Shown piece by piece: positions 6,243 to 11,347 of a stretch of 11,347 bases of DNA. The stretch is from JAEHDI01 sp035455185 (lineage in GTDB: Bacteria; Acidobacteriota; Terriglobia; Bryobacterales; Bryobacteraceae), in contig DATIFQ010000532.1 of NCBI GenBank assembly GCA_035455185.1, positions 1-11,347 of the forward strand. The letters run 5' to 3'. Position numbers and translations under genes: made by a program. Each line of letters starts with the position of its first letter. The first letter of the stretch is position 1. Below the pieces are notes generated by a model. That model saw only the letters and a program-made list of their open reading frames with translations. It ran no database searches and had not been told where the DNA came from.

Positions 6243-8069
6243 TCACCGCCACGCTGCGTTCACGAACGTCCGCTCGACACCATCCGCCTTAACGGTCAGC
6301 GTTCCCCTAATGGCGGTGGTCTCTCGAAACTCCGTCCGTAGCGCGTTGGTCGCCTCCACCAGCAGTAGGGAACCCAGCGCGACGAAGTCTTCGCCGCCAT
6401 ACAACCGTCGCAGCCGCGAGTGGAACGCCTTCACCAGCTCGGAGCTGAAGTCTGTGAGTTGTCGCACCGCGCGCTGCGGATCCTTCGCCATCACTGCGCG
6501 CAACGTCCCCGCCCTGCATCCCAACGTGATCAACGAGTCCACAAAGAGTGCGTCCGCCCACAGCAGGCTGATCAGCAATCGCGGGCTCCGCGCCACCGAC
6601 ACCGCGATGTCCTCCGCCTGCCGCGGACTGTAGTACCGGGCCGCCCGCTTCCGGCCCTCCGTCTCCAGCAACCGGTGCACGCGGGGCAGTTCCTTTCTCA
6701 ATCGCTTCTCCGCGCGCGAGAAGAACTCCTCTCTCCACTCCCGGCTCATCACGTCGTAGCTGAAGTCGTGCTTCGGCCGGCACTCATAGATTTTGCTGCA
6801 CTGGTACACCAGCAGTGGAAACGCCGCCCCCAGCGCTTCATACCGCTCCGCTTCCCGGAAGTAGACCAGAGGCAGCCAGCGCCGCATCGCTCTCTGCACC
6901 GCCCGTGACACCCGCGCGTAAGTGCGAAAGTACACATCCGACCTCTCATCCGGCGCGCCCAGCCACGCAGAGACCACCTCTCCCGGTACGGAGAGTGTCA
7001 GCGTGCTCTCCAACTCCGCCCCCGTCCGTTCTTCGCCCATCCGCGCCAGCCACTCGGCCGCCCCGCTCTCAAATTCGTACGCGCTCAAGACGTCCTCGAG
7101 GCGGCTCGCCGCGCTGGCCGTCGGCATCCGCCTTCGGTCCGTGTAGGACAGTGTGAAGTTCGCCTCGGAGTGCACCCTGCCGACCGACAGCCCGCCTGCC
7201 AGCGCCAGCGTGCTTTGGTAGGCGTTCTTGAGCACCAGCGTGCCCGTCCCGCCGGCGTGGTAGACCAGCAGCCTTCCTGAGTCATCACTTTCCACGTGCA
7301 TCGCCGCAAACGCCTCCACTCGCGCTTCCCACTGCTTGCGGTCGAAGAACGGCAGATGAAGCTCGATGTGCGTTCGTTCGCGAAGAGCCCGCGCAACCGC
7401 CGCCTCGCGTACCTGCACATCCCGGCTCTCCCGCGTGAGGATCTCGGAGAAATCCCCGTCCAGCGCCGCCCGGTACAGCCGTAACCCCTCCTCGCTGAAC
7501 GCGAACGAGCAGTCGAATAGGCTCGCCCCTTCCTCAGTCCGTTCAAACTGCACCGTGGCCTCCACGGTGTACCTGCGTCCCAGCGCCTCCATCGCCCGGC
7601 GGTAGATCTCGTCCCGAAGTCCGAGCACGGATGGAAGCGCCCCGGGCGCCAGAATCTGCGCGTAGCCGGCCGCCGCCTGCGCGCGGTGCGCACCGAGGAT
7701 TGCGGCCGTGAGTTCATCTGCGCCCTCCGGTAGCGGCGTCTCCATCCGGACACCCGCTGTGACTCCGGCGCCGAGCCGGATCCCATCCGCGTTCCGCTTG
7801 ATCACTTGAAGCCGCAGCCTCTGCTCCGCGTCGAGCGAGACCACCTGCCGGAAACTGCCGGCGAGCGCCATGTCGAGCGCGACTCCTGCGTTGGCGTCCA
7901 CGCGCAGGCCGAGGTCGCCTTCGATCGCGCCGCGCGCCACTTCGCGCAACCAGTGAAAATCGAAGCCGAAACGCCGCGGAAGCGTGAATCGCATCGTCCA
8001 CTCGCCGTCGCGTACGATGGGCCCGTCCGCCAGCTCGGAGTGGCGCACAACGAGTTTCGGATCGGTCAT
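6243..8069 (-). CDS. Large uncharacterised protein, 608 residues
   Basis: I do not recognise a family. The start is ATG 8069-8067: AAAGGA (8081-8076) sits six bases upstream and a TATAAT box lies further up. The frame runs on to 8177, but the extra 36 codons cover the promoter. There is no signal peptide and no clear membrane helix, so it is probably cytoplasmic. Residues about 1-110 look beta-rich, with alternating strands ('GVALDMALAGSFRQVVSLD', 'RLRLQVIKRN', 'IRLGAGVTAGVRME'). Residues about 110-160 look helical. A second beta-rich stretch about 165-330 includes 'GASLFDCSFAFSEEG' and 'TLVLKNAYQSTLALAGG'. The C-terminal third is helical and rich in Arg and Glu. Cysteines are few (for example 'YQCSKIYECRP'). 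Base composition and the style of the gene resemble its neighbours, with no sign of recent transfer. It follows the 82-residue gene on the same strand after 125 bp, and the two could be linked in function. Confidence 0.8.
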   Translation of the reverse strand: MTDPKLVVRHSELADGPIVRDGEWTMRFTLPRRFGFDFHWLREVARGAIEGDLGLRVDANAGVALDMALAGSFRQVVSLDAEQRLRLQVIKRNADGIRLGAGVTAGVRMETPLPEGADELTAAILGAHRAQAAAGYAQILAPGALPSVLGLRDEIYRRAMEALGRRYTVEATVQFERTEEGASLFDCSFAFSEEGLRLYRAALDGDFSEILTRESRDVQVREAAVARALRERTHIELHLPFFDRKQWEARVEAFAAMHVESDDSGRLLVYHAGGTGTLVLKNAYQSTLALAGGLSVGRVHSEANFTLSYTDRRRMPTASAASRLEDVLSAYEFESGAAEWLARMGEERTGAELESTLTLSVPGEVVSAWLGAPDERSDVYFRTYARVSRAVQRAMRRWLPLVYFREAERYEALGAAFPLLVYQCSKIYECRPKHDFSYDVMSREWREEFFSRAEKRLRKELPRVHRLLETEGRKRAARYYSPRQAEDIAVSVARSPRLLISLLWADALFVDSLITLGCRAGTLRAVMAKDPQRAVRQLTDFSSELVKAFHSRLRRLYGGEDFVALGSLLLVEATNALRTEFRETTAIRGTLTVKADGVERTFVNAAWR

Positions 8070-8091
8070 TAAGGGTCCTTTCAGCCGTTTG

Positions 8092-8097
8092 ATTATA
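8092..8097 (-). promoter_or_regulatory. Consensus -10 box (TATAAT) for the 608-residue protein gene
   Basis: On the minus strand this is an exact TATAAT, with 22 bases between it and the ATG at 8069. Transcription would start near 8085, giving a leader of about 15 nt containing AAAGGA (8081-8076). No clear -35 box is visible. It supports ATG 8069 as start rather than upstream codons. Confidence 0.55.
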
Positions 8098-8140
8098 CGG
8101 ATCGGCTTCGGAAAAACACGTTGTCTGGGCGTGCAAAGGC

Positions 8141-8167
8141 GTCGCCAGCCTCGCGCAAACTGGCGGC
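8141..8167 (-). terminator. Hairpin downstream of the 82-residue gene, possible terminator
   Basis: GTCGCCAG (8141-8148) and CTGGCGGC (8160-8167) can pair over eight positions, one of them a G-U wobble, around an 11-base loop. On the minus strand the hairpin follows the TAA at 8195 by about 27 bases and is followed by GCCTTTGC, a poor T-tract. It may be a weak terminator or an RNA-stabilising stem. Confidence 0.3.
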
Positions 8168-8194
8168 TCGGAACCACTTACAGGCGGAAAGGGA

Positions 8195-8443
8195 TTATTT
8201 CGCAGGCTTGTGAACGGCCCGCTCAGTCAGTCGCATTCCCTCGAGGTACGCGTTCACGTCGCCGAGCGACGCGAACAGGCCGACATACGAATCGCTGTAA
8301 TACGACGGCGAGCGCCGCGTGCGCCGGAAGTCACGCTCGCGAAACAAATCCGAGCGCGCCACCACAGCCGCGCCCATCGGCTGATACTCGTGGCGCCCTT
8401 GCGCCCACGCCATCTCGCTGTCGACCCACAACGCAAATCCCAT
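8195..8443 (-). CDS. Small uncharacterised protein, 82 residues
   Basis: No family recognised. ATG 8443-8441 is preceded directly by GGAGAAGG (8451-8444), and a TATAGT -10 box lies at 8465-8460. The frame stays open further upstream, to about 8734, but that extension runs antisense through the isomerase gene. The product starts 'MGFALWVDSEMAWAQGRHEY'. It is rich in aromatic residues and arginine, with a basic patch 'RERDFRRTRRSPSYYSD' near the middle and a helical end 'SLGDVNAYLEGMRL'. No signal peptide, membrane helix or metal motif is seen. It shares a 28-bp divergent promoter region with the isomerase gene and lies upstream of the 608-residue gene on the same strand. It is probably a real cytoplasmic protein because start signals are good and the frame is intact, but its role is unknown. 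Confidence 0.65.
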   Translation of the reverse strand: MGFALWVDSEMAWAQGRHEYQPMGAAVVARSDLFRERDFRRTRRSPSYYSDSYVGLFASLGDVNAYLEGMRLTERAVHKPAK

Positions 8444-8459
8444 CCTTCTCCAATTGTTT

Positions 8460-8465
8460 ACTATA
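8460..8465 (-). promoter_or_regulatory. Putative -10 box for the 82-residue gene, overlapping the opposite -10
   Basis: The minus strand reads TATAGT, sharing four bases with the plus-strand TATAAG at 8462-8467. A start near 8453 would leave a leader of about 10 nt holding the GGAGAAGG ribosome site. No clear -35 box is visible. Confidence 0.45.
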
Positions 8466-8467
8466 AG
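8462..8467 (+). promoter_or_regulatory. Putative -10 box (TATAAG) for the isomerase gene
   Basis: Five of six bases match TATAAT. The hexamer ends four bases before the ATG at 8472, so the transcript should start at or just around the ATG. No ribosome-site sequence lies between it and the ATG. This is the same arrangement as at 3116-3121. Confidence 0.45.
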
Positions 8468-8471
8468 AACC

Positions 8472-9296
<825 letters not shown>

Positions 9297-9300
9297 CCGC

Positions 9301-11347
9301 TCAGGGCTTTCCGAATTTCAGGCGGACGGTCGTGAAACCGTAGGGCTTCAGGGGTAATTCGACGCGGTTGGCGCTCACGGCGGCCGGAGTAGCGCCGTCC
9401 TCGACGCCGTTCGTCAACGTGGCAGCGAGGAGCGGAAAAACAGGAGACGTGACGTGCGCCGTCCCCGGCTTTCCAGCGGTCTCCCGAAGGCGGAGGATGA
9501 AACCGTCGCCGTCCTCAGCTTCTTTAAACGCCGTGACTTGCGCGTGGGTCGGCTCGATCGTCAGGAACGAGCCGGACGCGGCGGCCATCACACGCTTCGC
9601 CGGCTTCAGACGGTTGTTGCCGAGATCGTAGACCGCATAAGCGAAGAGCGGCGAGCGTGTCTCCTGGTCGAAACGGGCAAGGGCGTCGTCGCCCAAATCC
9701 CTGCCGCTGGTGATCGCGTAGCGGAACGTGAACTCGCCGCCCTGCGCCGCCTTGTAGTTCGTGAACCAGTAGTTGTTCATCGCGTACGAAAGAACGTGTC
9801 CGTTGTTGACCGTGAGATGCTTCAGCCACAGCCCCCGGTTGATGTCCGCCAGTGTGATAAGCGGCGCATCGGGCGTGGCCCACGCGATGGTAATCCCCGC
9901 GTCCCCTGCGCGTACGAGATTCTGCGTGGTGAACCAGTCGCGGCACGCGCCGGGTAGCTGATCCTCATTCGGACGCACCCAAGCGTTCTGCACCTGGTAG
10001 GCAAGCTGGGGCGGCGAGACACGGAAGGGGAAGGCGAAGTAAACCGCCTCTTTGTCGCGCGTTTCGCGCTTTTCCAGACGGTTCACGATGTCCACGCGCT
10101 TGATGCCGTCATAGAGGCTGATCTCCGTGTCGATGACTGGAACGTTCTTAGCCTCGGCGTGTACGCGGATCCGTTTTCCATACGGCGTTCGGACGGACTC
10201 GACGATGCTCGCGTTCCGTGGCCCGCTCAGATCCAGGCGTGGGGCCGGAAGCGTCGCGAGGTCCTGAAGCATCCGGCTCCGCTCGCCGCCGGTGACATAG
10301 ACAAGCTGATTCAGCTTGTACGGTGCAGCGGTATCGACGAGGTCGCGCCCGGTCTCTTTGTCCAGAAGTCCTGCGACGGCGCCGGTGGCCGGATCGAGGG
10401 TCAGCCGGTAGAAGGTTGATTCGAGTTGCCACTCCTGAGGCTGGGCCTCAGTGCCCGACGGAACCTTGCCTGCAATGTTGCGCACTGCGTAGGCCCGGTA
10501 CCCAAGTCCCGGAACGTTCTCCGCGAGGAAACGCAGCTTGCGCCAGCCGTCCGTCTCGGAGACGACGTCCACGGCGACGGGCTTGCCGGTGACCATGTCG
10601 ACGATCTCGCGGGAAGGCTCGATCTCCGCGGTTACCATGTCGGAGCGCGGCCACAGGTCGGGGTTGAACACGTAGAGCGTGGGCCCGTCGACGCTGATGT
10701 TCTGGACGAGGCGGTTGAAGGACCGGTAAAGAAGATCGGTCGTGGCCCAGTGCGCGCGCCACGCGTAGGCGCGCTTGTGCTCCCACTGGGCAGTGACGAA
10801 GCGGCGGCCCGGCTGGTTGACGCTGCTGTGAGCGCCCCAGGTGTGCTCATCGTAGAAGAGGAGGTTTTTCCAGGCGTCGCGGAACTCGGCGGCGGGGTAG
10901 ACCTCATCAGGCCGGAAGGCGCTGGCTAGGGCGGCGGCCATCTCGGCAACGGGTAGCATACGCTGCGAGTCGCGGTTCATGGTGGTTTCGAGGGCTGTGG
11001 AACCGGCGCCGTCCTCCCAATAGGCGCCGGCATCGCCGCGATAGACGGGGAGTTTCCCGGCGAAGTTCCGGCTCAGGTAGTCGTAGTAGTCGCCGTCGGT
11101 AGCGGCGATGATCTTCGGGTACTCGAACGCCTCATTCCATTGCCTGATGGTTTCGACGTCACCGTGGCCTATGTCGGCGTTGTCTGTGTAGAGACCGTAC
11201 AGCAGCACGGCGTCCACGGGGTAGTTCGCGCGGCGGTAACGTGCAAGGAACTGGGAGACGGAGCGGCGCAGGAGATCGACGGAAGGATTCTCGCCGGCGA
11301 GCCGGTAGAACTGGAGGTAAGACCGCGCGAACCACGTCAGCACGCGG
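9301..11347 (-). CDS. GH38-family alpha-mannosidase, C-terminal part (N-terminus off right edge)
   Basis: The minus-strand frame is open from base 11347 to TGA at 9303-9301, at least 681 codons. A GTG at 11343 begins the longest start-to-stop reading, but the codon before it is open, and GH38 enzymes are usually about 900-1100 residues. The real start is therefore outside the window. Numbering from that GTG, residues 1 to about 130 are the end of the catalytic domain ('YPVDAVLLYGLYTDNADIGH', 'KLPVYRGDAGAYWEDGAGS'). About 130-230 is the helical middle domain, with Glu166-His-Thr-Trp-Gly170 where this subfamily has its active-site histidine segment. The rest is the beta-rich C-terminal GH38 region, ending 'LPLKPYGFTTVRLKF'. 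The enzyme would release alpha-mannose from glycans. The catalytic nucleophile lies beyond the edge, so activity cannot be confirmed. It faces the isomerase gene tail to tail, and both products may act on the same sugars. Confidence 0.9.
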   Translation of the reverse strand, partial: RVLTWFARSYLQFYRLAGENPSVDLLRRSVSQFLARYRRANYPVDAVLLYGLYTDNADIGHGDVETIRQWNEAFEYPKIIAATDGDYYDYLSRNFAGKLPVYRGDAGAYWEDGAGSTALETTMNRDSQRMLPVAEMAAALASAFRPDEVYPAAEFRDAWKNLLFYDEHTWGAHSSVNQPGRRFVTAQWEHKRAYAWRAHWATTDLLYRSFNRLVQNISVDGPTLYVFNPDLWPRSDMVTAEIEPSREIVDMVTGKPVAVDVVSETDGWRKLRFLAENVPGLGYRAYAVRNIAGKVPSGTEAQPQEWQLESTFYRLTLDPATGAVAGLLDKETGRDLVDTAAPYKLNQLVYVTGGERSRMLQDLATLPAPRLDLSGPRNASIVESVRTPYGKRIRVHAEAKNVPVIDTEISLYDGIKRVDIVNRLEKRETRDKEAVYFAFPFRVSPPQLAYQVQNAWVRPNEDQLPGACRDWFTTQNLVRAGDAGITIAWATPDAPLITLADINRGLWLKHLTVNNGHVLSYAMNNYWFTNYKAAQGGEFTFRYAITSGRDLGDDALARFDQETRSPLFAYAVYDLGNNRLKPAKRVMAAASGSFLTIEPTHAQVTAFKEAEDGDGFILRLRETAGKPGTAHVTSPVFPLLAATLTNGVEDGATPAAVSANRVELPLKPYGFTTVRLKFGKP

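Noticed and set aside
8070..8177. Upstream extension of the 608-residue protein by 36 codons
   Set aside because: It covers the TATAAT box and has no ribosome site, while ATG 8069 has AAAGGA at ideal spacing.

Overview
The window is GC-rich DNA, densely packed with bacterial protein genes. There is no RNA gene, mobile element, CRISPR array or integrase. Gene content points to a Bryobacterales/Solibacter-type member of the Acidobacteriota. The indicators are a CRTAC1/ASPIC-UnbV repeat protein, an HGSNAT-like (DUF5009-type) membrane acyltransferase, a Tat-exported Gfo/Idh/MocA oxidoreductase, a Tat-exported TIM-barrel isomerase and a GH38 alpha-mannosidase. This assignment is inferred from gene families and style, not from a marker gene.

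Layout, left to right. (1) 1-401, minus: N-terminal part of a uroporphyrinogen-decarboxylase-family protein, running off the left edge. (2) 457-1353, plus: exported two-domain rhodanese with one catalytic cysteine. (3) 1362-2546, minus: polytopic HGSNAT-like acyltransferase with a TTG start. (4) 2680-3081, minus: exported, possibly lipidated BON-domain protein, also with a TTG start. (5) 3128-4336, plus: Tat-exported Gfo/Idh/MocA oxidoreductase, apparently read from a leaderless mRNA. (6) 4548-6215, plus: CRTAC1-like protein with seven calcium-binding-type DxDxDG loops and a C-terminal ASPIC/UnbV domain. (7) 6243-8069, minus: 608-residue protein of no family I recognise. (8) 8195-8443, minus: 82-residue unknown protein. 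(9) 8472-9296, plus: Tat-exported hydroxypyruvate-isomerase-like protein, also apparently leaderless. (10) 9301-11347, minus: C-terminal two thirds or so of a GH38 alpha-mannosidase, running off the right edge.

Genes alternate strand almost one by one, so most are probably transcribed singly. There are three tail-to-tail junctions with gaps of only 8, 27 and 4 bp. There are three head-to-head junctions. Two of these (3082-3127 and 8444-8471) share the same design: a TATA core that can serve as the -10 box in both directions, with a Tat-secreted, leaderless gene on the plus strand and a gene with a Shine-Dalgarno on the minus strand.

Several products act on sugars or glycans (alpha-mannosidase, sugar isomerase, sugar oxidoreductase, glucosaminide-type acetyltransferase) and many carry export signals. 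Glycan scavenging at or outside the inner membrane is a reasonable theme, but the genes do not form an operon. I found no clear new multi-gene system. The most open items are the 608-residue and 82-residue unknown proteins, the paired symmetric divergent promoters and a T9 slippage-prone tract in the CRTAC1-like gene.
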